Shown piece after piece: positions 15,064 to 23,584 of a DNA stretch of 32,403 nt. The position numbers and the translations under genes were made by a program. The stretch is from Roseivirga sp. UBA7431 (lineage in GTDB: Bacteria; Bacteroidota; Bacteroidia; Cytophagales; Cyclobacteriaceae), in NCBI GenBank assembly GCA_002477595.1, contig DLQN01000029.1, positions 1 to 32,403 on the forward strand, in the 5' to 3' direction. The first letter of the stretch is position 1; every line of letters starts with the position of its first letter. The notes below the pieces were generated by a model. It did no database searches, was not told the DNA's origin, and worked only from the letters and a program-made list of their open reading frames with translations.

Positions 15064-16353
15064 TTAATTGATTAACTGCAAAATGTCTTGGCCAATATCA
15101 GTTCTGTGATACTCGTCTTTCCAAGAAATCTTTGCTATGCCAGTATAAGAATTTTCGAGGGCTTTTGCTACCGAATCCCCTCGACCAGTCACCGCTATTA
15201 CGCGACCTCCATTGGTCAATATATCTCCGTTTTCCCCAAGTTTTGTACCTGCATGAAAAACTGTTGCATTGGTAACCTGGCTAATGCCCGTTATTGAATC
15301 ACCTTTCTCGTAGGCTTCAGGATAACCGCCAGCTACCATAACCACAGTGGTAGCAGCATCCTGGTCAACTTCGAAATCCGTATCATCCAAGGTTCCATAG
15401 GCGGTAGCCTTCAATAAATCTACCAGATCCGATTTGATTCGAGGCAACACAACTTGTGTTTCTGGATCTCCCATACGCACGTTATATTCGATCACATAAG
15501 GATCGCCTCCAACATTCATTAACCCGATAAATATGAATCCTTTGTAGTCAATTTTGTCCGCTTTCAGGCCTGCAACGGTAGGCTTAACTACACGCTCCTC
15601 GACTTTGCTCATAAAGTCACCCTTTGCAAAAGCAACTGGTGAGACAGCGCCCATACCTCCAGTGTTGAGTCCTTTATCTTGCTCTCCTATCCGTTTATAG
15701 TCCTTCGCTTCAGGAAGAATCTTATAGCTCTCTCCATCGGTTAAAACGAACACCGACAGCTCGATACCATCCAAGAATTGCTCGATTACCACGCGGCTCG
15801 AAGCTGCTCCGAATTTGGCATCGACAAGCATCTCTTTCAGGGTCTCGCGTGCATGTTCATGTGTCTCTGCAATGATCACACCCTTTCCTGCTGCTAAACC
15901 ATCTGCCTTTAGGACAACTGGGATTGGATGACTCGAAACATAATTCAATCCCTCCTCAAGAGTTTCTCGCGTAAAAGTCATCGATCTGGCGGTTGGAACG
16001 TTGTGCCGTTCCATAAACTTCTTAGAGAAGTCTTTGCTACCTTCTAATTCAGCACCCGCTTTAGATGGCCCTACTAGTCCAACCTTAGCTAATTCACCAT
16101 CGGCTTTGAAATAATCGCTTATCCCATTTACCAAGGGGTCTTCTGGGCCAACCACAACGAGATCAACTTTATTTTCTTTAACAAATGTGCCAATTGCATC
16201 GAAGTCATTAACCCCGATATTCACATTTTGCCCAATGGCAGCAGTACCAGCATTTCCTGGCGCTATATATAATTTATCACACTGTGGACTTTGAGCAATC
16301 TTCCAACTGAAAGCATGCTCTCTGCCTCCGCTTCCTAAAATCAGGATGTTCAT
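15064..16353 (-). CDS. purD: Phosphoribosylamine-glycine ligase (GARS)
   Basis: PurD joins 5-phosphoribosylamine and glycine using ATP, the second step of de novo purine synthesis. The 429-residue product has the normal monofunctional length and starts MNILILGSGGREHAFSWKIA, the N-terminal Rossmann-like domain. The ATP-grasp region carries VLKADGLAAGKGVIIAET, GASSRVVIEQFLDGIELSVF and LNTGGMGAVSPV. Metal-binding residues are near YVIEYNVRMGDPETQVVLPR. It sits 29 bases downstream of recQ and 35 upstream of ricT on the same strand, which suggests co-transcription. TACCTTTA (read on the minus strand at 16374-16381) before its ATG could be an additional internal promoter. Confidence 0.96.
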   Translation of the reverse strand: MNILILGSGGREHAFSWKIAQSPQCDKLYIAPGNAGTAAIGQNVNIGVNDFDAIGTFVKENKVDLVVVGPEDPLVNGISDYFKADGELAKVGLVGPSKAGAELEGSKDFSKKFMERHNVPTARSMTFTRETLEEGLNYVSSHPIPVVLKADGLAAGKGVIIAETHEHARETLKEMLVDAKFGAASSRVVIEQFLDGIELSVFVLTDGESYKILPEAKDYKRIGEQDKGLNTGGMGAVSPVAFAKGDFMSKVEERVVKPTVAGLKADKIDYKGFIFIGLMNVGGDPYVIEYNVRMGDPETQVVLPRIKSDLVDLLKATAYGTLDDTDFEVDQDAATTVVMVAGGYPEAYEKGDSITGISQVTNATVFHAGTKLGENGDILTNGGRVIAVTGRGDSVAKALENSYTGIAKISWKDEYHRTDIGQDILQLIN

Positions 16354-16382
16354 GAAATCTAAATTTTGAAGGATAAAGGTAA

Positions 16383-18587
16383 TTAATTTGCGTATTCGGA
16401 AATGAATTTAATGCGCATCAATCGCATATCTTCTTCAGCGATATCATCATCTTCAAATTCGTCCAAAGCATCGTCAACATCATCAGACTCGGCACTCAAG
16501 AAATAATCCATGATATCTTCTTGCTTGTCCTCATCTAGAATATGTTCTAGGTAGTAATCGATGTTTAGCTTAGTACCAGCAAAACATATGATTTCCATTT
16601 CATCGATAAGTTGATTCAATGACCAGCTTTGGCCCTCAGCAACCTCTTCAAGATCAATCTTTCGGTCGATTTGCTGTATGATATATATTTTATTTCTTGA
16701 TTTTGAGCCAGCAGTTTTTATTACAACCACGTCCTCAATACCAATGTCATTCTCTTCGACATAATTTTTGATCAACTCTAAAAAGCTCTGACCAAACTTC
16801 TGCACTTTACCCATCCCAATGCCGTTGACATTCGCCAAGGCCTCAGCTGTAGTTGGATAGGTGGTCGCCATTTCTTGAAGCGAAGGATCTTGCACGATTA
16901 CGTATGGGGGCAAATCTCTATCCCGAGCAATACGCCTTCTTTCTGTTTTTAAAAGTTCGAAAAGGGTTTTGTCGTATGAGTTTCCAATATGGATTTGAGA
17001 TGAGCCCTGAGATTCATTGTTCTCATCTTCCTTTTTATCGACATCACTAAAATCAAGGTCCTTGATTATATCAACGCTAAATGGCTTTTTGATAAAGTCT
17101 TTCCCTCTCTGTGAGAGTTTTAGTACTCCAATGTTCTCTATATCTTTTAGAAGGAATTCATTTAGCAAAGTTTGGCGAACAAGTGACTTCCAAAGATGTT
17201 CGTCTTGCCCCTTCCCTACACCATAAACTTCCAGTTGATCGTGACCGTAACTCTTAATGTACTGATTTTGTGAACCTCGGATTACATTTACCAAATGAGT
17301 CGTGCCAAACCTTTCTCCTGTTTGTTCTACGGTTTTAATCACAGTGACAATCTCATCTTTACCATCATAGCTCTCTCTTTCATAACGACAGTTATCGCAA
17401 AGGCCAGAAGCACGACAAGCCGCATCATCATACTCTTCTCCAAAATAATGAAGCAATTGCTTTCTCCGGCACACAGCAGACTCGGCATATGATGACATCT
17501 CATCGAGCAGCACCTTGGCGTTCTCTCTTTCCGTAACTGGTTTATCCTTATTGAACTTCTCAAGTTTCATAATGTCCTCATACTTATAGAACATAATGCA
17601 TTGGCCTTCTAAGCCATCTCTTCCTGCGCGTCCAGTTTCTTGATAATAGCCTTCTAATGACTTTGGAACATCATAATGAATCACAAAACGAACATCTGGC
17701 TTATCTATACCCATACCGAAGGCAATTGTAGCTACGATTACATCCACCTCTTCATTCAAGAAGTCATCTTGGTTTTTCATCCGAACGGATGGCTCAAAAC
17801 CAGCATGATATGGTGCGGCCTTTATTCCATTGACCTGCAAGAATCCAGCAATTTCTTCTACCTTCTTTCTACTCAAGCAATAGATAATCCCTGACTTACC
17901 AATGTTCTCCCGTATAAATTTTACTAGCTGCTTCTTAACATTCTTCTTTGGTCTTACTTCGTAATACAGGTTATCTCTATTAAATGAAGACTTAAAAAGA
18001 TCTGCTTCCTCCATATTGAGGTTGCGCTGAATATCTAATTGAACTTTTGGTGTGGCAGTAGCCGTCAATGCAATTATCGGGATATCGCCTATTTGGCTAA
18101 TGATCGACTTAATTCGTCTGTATTCAGGACGAAAATCATGACCCCATTCAGAAATACAATGGGCTTCATCTATAGCCACAAAGGATACGTTGGCCTTCTT
18201 CAAGAATTCAACATTCTCTTCCTTTGTCAACGATTCAGGTGCTACGTACAGTAACTTTACCTCTCCTAGTAGGGTAGACTTTCGGATTCTATTAATTTCC
18301 GACTTAGAAAGGGTTGAATTTAAAAATCTAGCATTTATCCCAAAAGCATTAAGTTGATCTACCTGATTCTTCATCAGGGCTATGAGAGGAGAAATAACAA
18401 TCGCTGTACCTTCTTGAACTATGGCAGGCATTTGATAGCACATTGACTTCCCCGCACCTGTCGGCATAATCACAAAAGTGTTTTTGCCTTGAAGTATGTT
18501 TTGGATTACTTTCTCTTGATTACCTCTAAAATTGTCGTACCCGAAGACTTTTTTGAGAGTTCCCCGGATTTCTTCTTCACTTATCAT
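16383..18587 (-). CDS. recQ: ATP-dependent DNA helicase RecQ
   Basis: The 734-residue 3'-5' DNA helicase acts in recombination and replication-fork repair. An SF2 core starts with the Q-motif region FGYDNFRGNQEKVI. Walker A PTGAGKS is at 42-48 and DEAH box AIDEAHCISEWGHDFRP at 138-153, the DEAH followed by the RecQ aromatic-rich loop. GMGIDKPDVRFVIHYDVPKSLEGYYQE and GRAGRDG are motifs V and VI. A Cys4 zinc site (CRRKQLLHYFG...CRASGLCDNC), a winged-helix RQC domain and an HRDC domain (RDLPPYVIVQDPSL...GIGMGKVQKFG) follow. The last ~110 residues form an extra domain with an acidic stretch (SDDVDDALDEFEDDD). E. coli RecQ, at about 610 residues, lacks it. It is the first gene of the recQ-purD-ricT-gldH run and divergent from kdsD. 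Confidence 0.95.
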   Translation of the reverse strand: MISEEEIRGTLKKVFGYDNFRGNQEKVIQNILQGKNTFVIMPTGAGKSMCYQMPAIVQEGTAIVISPLIALMKNQVDQLNAFGINARFLNSTLSKSEINRIRKSTLLGEVKLLYVAPESLTKEENVEFLKKANVSFVAIDEAHCISEWGHDFRPEYRRIKSIISQIGDIPIIALTATATPKVQLDIQRNLNMEEADLFKSSFNRDNLYYEVRPKKNVKKQLVKFIRENIGKSGIIYCLSRKKVEEIAGFLQVNGIKAAPYHAGFEPSVRMKNQDDFLNEEVDVIVATIAFGMGIDKPDVRFVIHYDVPKSLEGYYQETGRAGRDGLEGQCIMFYKYEDIMKLEKFNKDKPVTERENAKVLLDEMSSYAESAVCRRKQLLHYFGEEYDDAACRASGLCDNCRYERESYDGKDEIVTVIKTVEQTGERFGTTHLVNVIRGSQNQYIKSYGHDQLEVYGVGKGQDEHLWKSLVRQTLLNEFLLKDIENIGVLKLSQRGKDFIKKPFSVDIIKDLDFSDVDKKEDENNESQGSSQIHIGNSYDKTLFELLKTERRRIARDRDLPPYVIVQDPSLQEMATTYPTTAEALANVNGIGMGKVQKFGQSFLELIKNYVEENDIGIEDVVVIKTAGSKSRNKIYIIQQIDRKIDLEEVAEGQSWSLNQLIDEMEIICFAGTKLNIDYYLEHILDEDKQEDIMDYFLSAESDDVDDALDEFEDDDIAEEDMRLMRIKFISEYAN

Positions 18588-18658
18588 ATTAATTTAAGCA
18601 TTCTTAAAAGGATAAAGTCCAATGCTTATCTTTACTTAGACTTTAAAAAACGCCTGAA

Positions 18659-19627
18659 TTGAAGTTACAGAAAAATATCCAAAGAATAGCCAAAGAAACA
18701 CTTCTCAAAGAAGCGGAAGCCATTAAGAATGTAGTTCAGTACATTGATGATGATTTTGAGCAAGCTGTGATTGAAATCCTTAACATGAAGGGCCGTTTGA
18801 TTATCACGGGCATGGGTAAAAGTGCTATCATCGCGAATAAAATCGTTGCAACGCTCAACTCGACAGGAACACCCTCCATTTTTATGCATGCGGCAGATGC
18901 AATCCACGGAGATATAGGAATGATAAGGCAAGAGGATATTGTCCTTTGCATTTCTAAAAGTGGTAACACTGAAGAAATTAAAGTTCTTCTTCCATTGCTC
19001 AAGCGCCTTGAGGTTAAAACTATTGGACTAGTGAGTAATATTGATTGCTATGTTGTAAAACATGTAGATTTCGTTTTAAAAGCACTTGTCGATAAAGAAG
19101 CAGACCCTAATAACTTAGCGCCTACCACAAGTACAACAGTCCACATGGCTATGGGAGATGCATTGGCTGTATGCCTTTTAGAAGCCCGAGGTTTTACAGC
19201 GCAAGACTTTGCCAAATATCACCCTGGTGGCTCTTTAGGCAAGCAGCTTTATCTAAAGGTTGATGACATTTACCCTAAGAACGAACTACCAATAGTCAAT
19301 CAAAATGACTTGGTTAAGGATAGCATCTTAATCATTTCCAAGAAACGTCTTGGCGCAACAGCCGTTGTGAACGATCAGGACGAGTTAGTCGGTATTTTCA
19401 CGGACGGAGATTTAAGGAGAATGTTAGAGAAGCATGACAACTTTTCGGGACTACAAATTGGTCAGGTAATGACAAGCAACCCTAAAACCATCGATAAAGG
19501 AGAATATGCACTGCGCGCCTTAAATGAAATGCGGGAGCATAACATTAATCAATTGATTATTGTTGAAAACAAAAAAGTCGTTGGCTTTTTACACATTAGT
19601 GATTTAATAAACGAAGGAATAATTTAA
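18659..19627 (+). CDS. kdsD: KpsF/GutQ-family arabinose-5-phosphate isomerase
   Basis: The enzyme interconverts ribulose-5-phosphate and arabinose-5-phosphate, the entry to Kdo synthesis for LPS or capsule. The 322-residue product has a SIS domain with ITGMGKSAIIANKIVATLNS (motif at 51-55), HAADAIHGDIGMI and SKSGNTEE (101-104). Two CBS domains follow (about 200-320; MTSNPKTIDKGEYALRALNEM is in the second). The start is TTG at 18659: the frame is closed by TAA at 18644 and no ATG occurs before residue 43, so TTG is the only start giving a full SIS domain. TATCTTTA at 18627-18634 is a weak -7 candidate. manC follows after one base. KpsF, GutQ and KdsD cannot be told apart here. Confidence 0.9.
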   Translation: MKLQKNIQRIAKETLLKEAEAIKNVVQYIDDDFEQAVIEILNMKGRLIITGMGKSAIIANKIVATLNSTGTPSIFMHAADAIHGDIGMIRQEDIVLCISKSGNTEEIKVLLPLLKRLEVKTIGLVSNIDCYVVKHVDFVLKALVDKEADPNNLAPTTSTTVHMAMGDALAVCLLEARGFTAQDFAKYHPGGSLGKQLYLKVDDIYPKNELPIVNQNDLVKDSILIISKKRLGATAVVNDQDELVGIFTDGDLRRMLEKHDNFSGLQIGQVMTSNPKTIDKGEYALRALNEMREHNINQLIIVENKKVVGFLHISDLINEGII

Positions 19628-19628
19628 C

Positions 19629-20699
19629 ATGGCAAATAACTATGTGGTCATAATGGCTGGTGGTATTGGGAGTAGGTTTTGGCCATACAGCCGTGCCGAT
19701 AAACCAAAGCAGTTTTTAGACATCCTAGGAACGGGGCGTTCATTAATTCAGATGACTTTTGATCGTTTCTTGAATATCGTCCCTAGCGACAATATTTATG
19801 TTGTTACTAATAAACGCTACAAAAGCCTGGTTCAAGAGCAACTACCAGAGCTCGCTGATGATCAAATTTTATTAGAACCTATCGGCAGAAATACTTCTGC
19901 GGCAGTTGCTTACCCTGCTTTTAAGATACAACAGCGAGACCCTGAAGGGGTTATGATTGTGGCTCCATCAGATCATGTAATATTCAGAGACAACATCTTT
20001 GAAGACAATATTAAGACGGCTTTGAAAGCCGCCACAGACTCCGAAAAGCTCATTACGCTCGGTATCGTACCGACAAGACCCGAAACTGGCTACGGTTATA
20101 TTCAGTATCATTCCAGTCCTTTGAAGAAAGTTAAAAAGGTCAAAACCTTCACAGAAAAACCTGAATTGGAATTGGCGCTAAAATTTGTCGACAGCGGTGA
20201 TTTTGTTTGGAATGCAGGGATATTCATTTGGTCAATTGATACGATCACAAAAGCTTTCCATACTTACTTAAAAGATATGGCGGTAATCTTCGAAGAAGGT
20301 TCTAGCGCCTACTATACCGATCAAGAAGCAAAATTTATTGATGCCGCTTATGCGCAATGCAAAAGTGTGTCAATTGATTTTGGCATAATGGAAAAAGCCT
20401 CTGACGTATACATGGTAAAAGGAGAGTTCAATTGGTCAGATTTAGGCAGCTGGGATTCGTTGCATGATATGCAAGAAAAAGATGATAATGACAATGTCAT
20501 TGATGCCAACGCCCTGCTATATGACTCAGTAAACTGTATAATTAAGGGCCCCAAAGAAACACTGATCGTTGCGCAGGACTTAGACGGTTACTTAGTCACT
20601 CAATCAAATAACGTCATCTTGATTTGTAAAAAGGACGCAGAGAAAAAATTTCGTGAGTTTTTAAATGATGCTAAAGGTAAGGGTGAGCAGTTTACTTAG
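19629..20699 (+). CDS. manC: Mannose-1-phosphate guanylyltransferase
   Basis: This enzyme makes GDP-mannose from mannose-1-phosphate and GTP, the donor for mannosyl and (after conversion) fucosyl units of surface polysaccharides. The 356-residue nucleotidyltransferase has the pyrophosphorylase signature MAGGIGSRFWPYSRADKPKQ near the N-terminus, then EPIGRNTSAAVAYPAF, VAPSDHVI, TRPETGYGYIQY, FTEKPELE, VWNAGIFIW and FNWSDLGSWDSL. It lacks the phosphomannose isomerase cupin domain of longer ManC/AlgA proteins. It begins one base after kdsD ends, so the pair is almost certainly one transcript. Its 3' end overlaps convergent rlmB by 8 bases. Confidence 0.95.
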   Translation: MANNYVVIMAGGIGSRFWPYSRADKPKQFLDILGTGRSLIQMTFDRFLNIVPSDNIYVVTNKRYKSLVQEQLPELADDQILLEPIGRNTSAAVAYPAFKIQQRDPEGVMIVAPSDHVIFRDNIFEDNIKTALKAATDSEKLITLGIVPTRPETGYGYIQYHSSPLKKVKKVKTFTEKPELELALKFVDSGDFVWNAGIFIWSIDTITKAFHTYLKDMAVIFEEGSSAYYTDQEAKFIDAAYAQCKSVSIDFGIMEKASDVYMVKGEFNWSDLGSWDSLHDMQEKDDNDNVIDANALLYDSVNCIIKGPKETLIVAQDLDGYLVTQSNNVILICKKDAEKKFREFLNDAKGKGEQFT

Positions 20700-21438
20700 A
20701 TCGCTGCCTGACCACCTCGTAAGTAATAATCCCTGTAGCTACAGAAACATTTAATGATTGGATTTTTCCAGTTATCGGAAGTTTTGCCTGATCATCACAA
20801 AGCTTTAAATACTCTGCCGAAATTCCATCTTCTTCAGATCCCATCAATAAAACAACCGGGACAGAAAAGTCCATTTGGTAAATAGTATCTGTTGCTTTTT
20901 CAGAGCATGCAATCACTTGAATACCGTTTTCACGCAAGTTCTTTATCGTAAGCTTGAGGTTTTCTGCGCGACAGACAGGCATATGGTTGAGTGCTCCTGC
21001 GGAGGTCTTCATCGCATCTGAACCAATCTGAGCGGCCCCTCGACTTGGTACAATGATGCCATGTACTCCTGCACATTCTGCAGTCCTGGCAATTGCACCG
21101 AAATTCCTCACATCAGTAATTCTATCAAGCATGATAAAAAATGGCGTTTCTCCTTTTTGGTATGCCTCAGAAATTAAGTTCTCTAATGAGGCGAAAACTA
21201 CGGAAGAAATATAGGCTATAGCCCCTTGATGATTCTTTCGAGTAATACGGTTAAGCTTTTCTATCGGAACTCTTTGTACTGGAATAGATAAATCTCTACA
21301 CAACTTTAAGAGCTCGGACGACAACTCATTCTTAACGTCTTTCTGAACGAATAATTTGTCTACCTCTTTTCCTGATTCTATAGCTTCAATGATAGCGCGA
21401 GTACCGTAAATGAAGTCTGACGATGATTTTGATTGCAT
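20692..21438 (-). CDS. rlmB: 23S rRNA (guanosine-2'-O-)-methyltransferase RlmB-type (SpoU family)
   Basis: This SAM-dependent SPOUT enzyme (family target G2251 of 23S rRNA) has 248 residues. The N-terminal substrate-binding domain is recognisable by FIYGTRAIIEAIESGKEVDKLFVQ. The catalytic knot has DRITDVRNFGAIARTAECAG (motif 1, NxxxxxR), VLLMGSEEDGIS (motif 2) and LPITGKIQSLNVSVATGI (motif 3, SLNVSVA). Length and motifs fit RlmB; TrmH-type tRNA specificity is less likely given the N-terminal domain. It starts with no gap after the GWxTD gene stop (21439-21441), so translation is probably coupled. Paralogues exist in many genomes, so the exact target is inferred. Confidence 0.93.
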   Translation of the reverse strand: MQSKSSSDFIYGTRAIIEAIESGKEVDKLFVQKDVKNELSSELLKLCRDLSIPVQRVPIEKLNRITRKNHQGAIAYISSVVFASLENLISEAYQKGETPFFIMLDRITDVRNFGAIARTAECAGVHGIIVPSRGAAQIGSDAMKTSAGALNHMPVCRAENLKLTIKNLRENGIQVIACSEKATDTIYQMDFSVPVVLLMGSEEDGISAEYLKLCDDQAKLPITGKIQSLNVSVATGIITYEVVRQRSK

Positions 21439-22650
21439 TTATTCAATTATTCTTCCTGATCTCCATTGCGTAACAGCTCGCATCCAATTCTCTCGATAGC
21501 GATTAGCTCGGATCAATTTATGTTTAATAATACCATCTTCAACTATAATATCAAATATGTATCTTAACCTCCCCCCCGAGCTTGAAGGGTATACCCAAAG
21601 CTCGGTACTTTCATTTCTAAATACTTGAGCCGGATTACCAAATATTTGATATATCATACCGCTATCAGTCTTCCACCCATCTTGATTCTCGGAGAATAAT
21701 CTTGCAGATTTTCGAACCCTTCTGTAGTAGTATTTCACGAAGTCTTTTCCAACCTGTTCGTTTGCAGAAATCGTATTATTTACAAATTCCTCAAACGCTT
21801 GCCGACCATCCGAAGCGGTTTTCATTTTTTTGAGTTCGTCATTGGTACTTACGTAAATTAAAGGATCCATAAGATCTCTATAGTTATCGAAGTATGGATG
21901 TACTTTATCGGTAACGAGTATACCTAAAGCCATATCTGAAGATGACGATCGTATGGTGTGGAAGCCATTATTATAAAACCTAAATTCCTCACCATTAGTA
22001 ACACCATAAAGTGTATCCATAGGAATATCGCTTGCTACCAACATTTCAGTATCATCGAATGGCGGCATGGCAACAAGCTTATTACTATTCACCCCATTAA
22101 TCTCATACTTGTCAGATGGGTCAAATACATTGACCACCCTAACTGGGTAATCCTGGTTAATGTATTTATCGAAGTACGGGATTTCTTTATCTGCTTGAAA
22201 AAGCAAAAAAGGTGTTGGAGTCCACTCTCTAAATTTTAAAGGTAAATCAAGACTAAAATGTTTGTCGCGAACAGTATTATAAAAATCTATGACTACAAGG
22301 TTATCATTGGCTTGCTTGTCAAACTCAAAGGAGTAAACATACTGACGGAAAGCTATATCTAATACGTTAGTCGAGTCTATTACAACTCCAGAGTTAATCG
22401 TTTTCTCATCGATATAACTTGCCCTAATATCATATGACAATCGGTAATCAGATATTTTGACATTGCCGCTATTCAAGATAAACCTGAGGTAAACCTTCAC
22501 TCTATCGCCATTCGAGGCAACTTTGTATTGCGTTATAAACTCGTGTTCTTGATTATAGAGATAGCTGATTTCGGCAGAACTCATTCTGCTCTGCGCCATT
22601 AGCCCAGAAACTAAAACTAAAAGGAGACATATTAAACTGAGACGTTTCAT
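21439..22650 (-). CDS. GWxTD-domain exported protein
   Basis: The 403-residue protein has a signal peptide (MKRLSLICLLLVLVSGLMAQ), so it is exported. The ATG at 22650 is preferred over an upstream in-frame TTG at 22656. The C-terminal GWxTD domain is clear: YYRRVRKSARLFSENQDGWKTDSGMIYQIFGNPAQVF, then ELWVYPSSSG. The N-terminal two thirds are beta-rich (VKVYLRFILNSGNVKISDYR). GWxTD proteins are widespread in Bacteroidota, often a single copy, without an established function. The stop touches the rlmB start. A seven-G run on the coding strand (21571-21577) encodes part of the SSGGR segment. A matched TACCTTTG promoter box precedes the gene. Confidence 0.88.
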   Translation of the reverse strand: MKRLSLICLLLVLVSGLMAQSRMSSAEISYLYNQEHEFITQYKVASNGDRVKVYLRFILNSGNVKISDYRLSYDIRASYIDEKTINSGVVIDSTNVLDIAFRQYVYSFEFDKQANDNLVVIDFYNTVRDKHFSLDLPLKFREWTPTPFLLFQADKEIPYFDKYINQDYPVRVVNVFDPSDKYEINGVNSNKLVAMPPFDDTEMLVASDIPMDTLYGVTNGEEFRFYNNGFHTIRSSSSDMALGILVTDKVHPYFDNYRDLMDPLIYVSTNDELKKMKTASDGRQAFEEFVNNTISANEQVGKDFVKYYYRRVRKSARLFSENQDGWKTDSGMIYQIFGNPAQVFRNESTELWVYPSSSGGRLRYIFDIIVEDGIIKHKLIRANRYRENWMRAVTQWRSGRIIE

Positions 22651-22666
22651 GATCAAAGTTGAAAAT

Positions 22667-22701
22667 CAAAGGTATATAGAATTTGACTGCAGCAGAACAA
22701 A
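22667..22701 (-). promoter_or_regulatory. Promoter for the GWxTD-rlmB unit
   Basis: On the minus strand TACCTTTG (22667-22674) matches the -7 consensus exactly. A TTTG (22698-22701) lies 23 bases upstream, slightly wider than the usual 19-21. The -7 box ends 16 bases before the ATG at 22650. It faces the methyltransferase promoter on the other strand. Confidence 0.5.
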
Positions 22702-22736
22702 ATTGTTGGAATTCATCGTTTCTAGGTCAAATAGAT

Positions 22737-22744
22737 TACTTTTG
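22737..22744 (+). promoter_or_regulatory. -7 promoter box for the methyltransferase (TACTTTTG)
   Basis: TACTTTTG matches TAnnTTTG exactly and ends 14 bases before the ATG, giving a very short leader that includes AAAGG. A TTG at 22706-22708 is 28 bases upstream, too far for a standard -33, so the call rests on the -7 box. Confidence 0.45.
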
Positions 22745-22758
22745 GCCAAAATCAAAGG

Positions 22759-23532
22759 ATGGCTACCTACACAACTGAAATCGCATCTGACAGTATTCCA
22801 TCGGATAATCCGATTCATCAACGATTATTGAAAGCTTATTATTTGGCTAAGCCGTATGTAAAAGGCGACTTATTGGAGTTAGGCTGTGGCGAAGGTAGAG
22901 GTGTTGATCTATTGGCTCCGCTTGCGCAAAGCTATGTTGCCCTAGATAAAATTCATGAAGTAATTGACTCGCTAAAGGCAAAGCATCCTACGCTGGACTT
23001 TAGGCAAGCAGTATTTCCTCCTTTCACGGATATCGCTGACAACAGCTTTGACGCTATTGTGAGCTTCCAAGTAATAGAGCATGTACAAGCAGATGGTGAC
23101 TTTCTCGCTGAAATCTTCAGAGTATTGAAACCTGGCGGAAAAGCAGTGCTAACTACTCCTAATATTAAAAAAACACTTAGCCGAAATCCTTGGCATGTCA
23201 GAGAATATACTGCGACCGAGCTAACCGATCTTGCAAAGAAGTATTTTGAAAAAGTAGAAATGAAAGGTGTTGGTGGAAACGAAAAGGTAATGGCTTATTA
23301 TGAAGAAAATAAGCGTTCCGTTCAACGCATTACTCGCTTTGACATCTTCAACCTACAATACAAATTACCTGCTCCACTTTTAAGAATTCCCTATGACATC
23401 TTAAATAGAATGAATAGGAATAAGCTCAATACGGCCAATACTGGTTTGGTTTCAGAGATCAATCACGAAGATTACTTACTCGTTGACAATGCCGATGAGG
23501 CACTCGATCTCTTCTTGATTCTGGAAAAATAA
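22759..23532 (+). CDS. Class I SAM-dependent methyltransferase
   Basis: The 257-residue cytoplasmic Rossmann-fold methyltransferase has SAM motif I LLELGCGEGRGVDLL (residues 38-52). VALDKIHE is the acidic end of strand 2, and NSFDAIVSFQVIEHV is motif IV of the Methyltransf_11 type. ALKPGG-like VLKPGGKAVLTTPNI is the strand-5 loop. The acceptor is not evident; the YTATELTDLAKKYF segment is typical of small-molecule or quinone/polysaccharide methyltransferases. The gene is divergent from the GWxTD gene with about 108 bases between starts, and ends in a hairpin terminator shared with the convergent DUF2723 gene. Confidence 0.85.
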   Translation: MATYTTEIASDSIPSDNPIHQRLLKAYYLAKPYVKGDLLELGCGEGRGVDLLAPLAQSYVALDKIHEVIDSLKAKHPTLDFRQAVFPPFTDIADNSFDAIVSFQVIEHVQADGDFLAEIFRVLKPGGKAVLTTPNIKKTLSRNPWHVREYTATELTDLAKKYFEKVEMKGVGGNEKVMAYYEENKRSVQRITRFDIFNLQYKLPAPLLRIPYDILNRMNRNKLNTANTGLVSEINHEDYLLVDNADEALDLFLILEK

Positions 23533-23559
23533 AAAGACCCACTCAGTGAGTAGGTCTTT
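23533..23559. terminator. Bidirectional hairpin terminator
   Basis: AAAGACCCACTC and GAGTAGGTCTTT form a 12-base stem with one mismatch around a 3-base loop (AGT). It has a T-rich run just downstream on the plus strand and A-rich flanking on the other side. It lies between the methyltransferase and the convergent DUF2723 gene and can end both. Confidence 0.75.
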
Positions 23560-23584
23560 CTTGCATTTTTATATCATTCTATTT

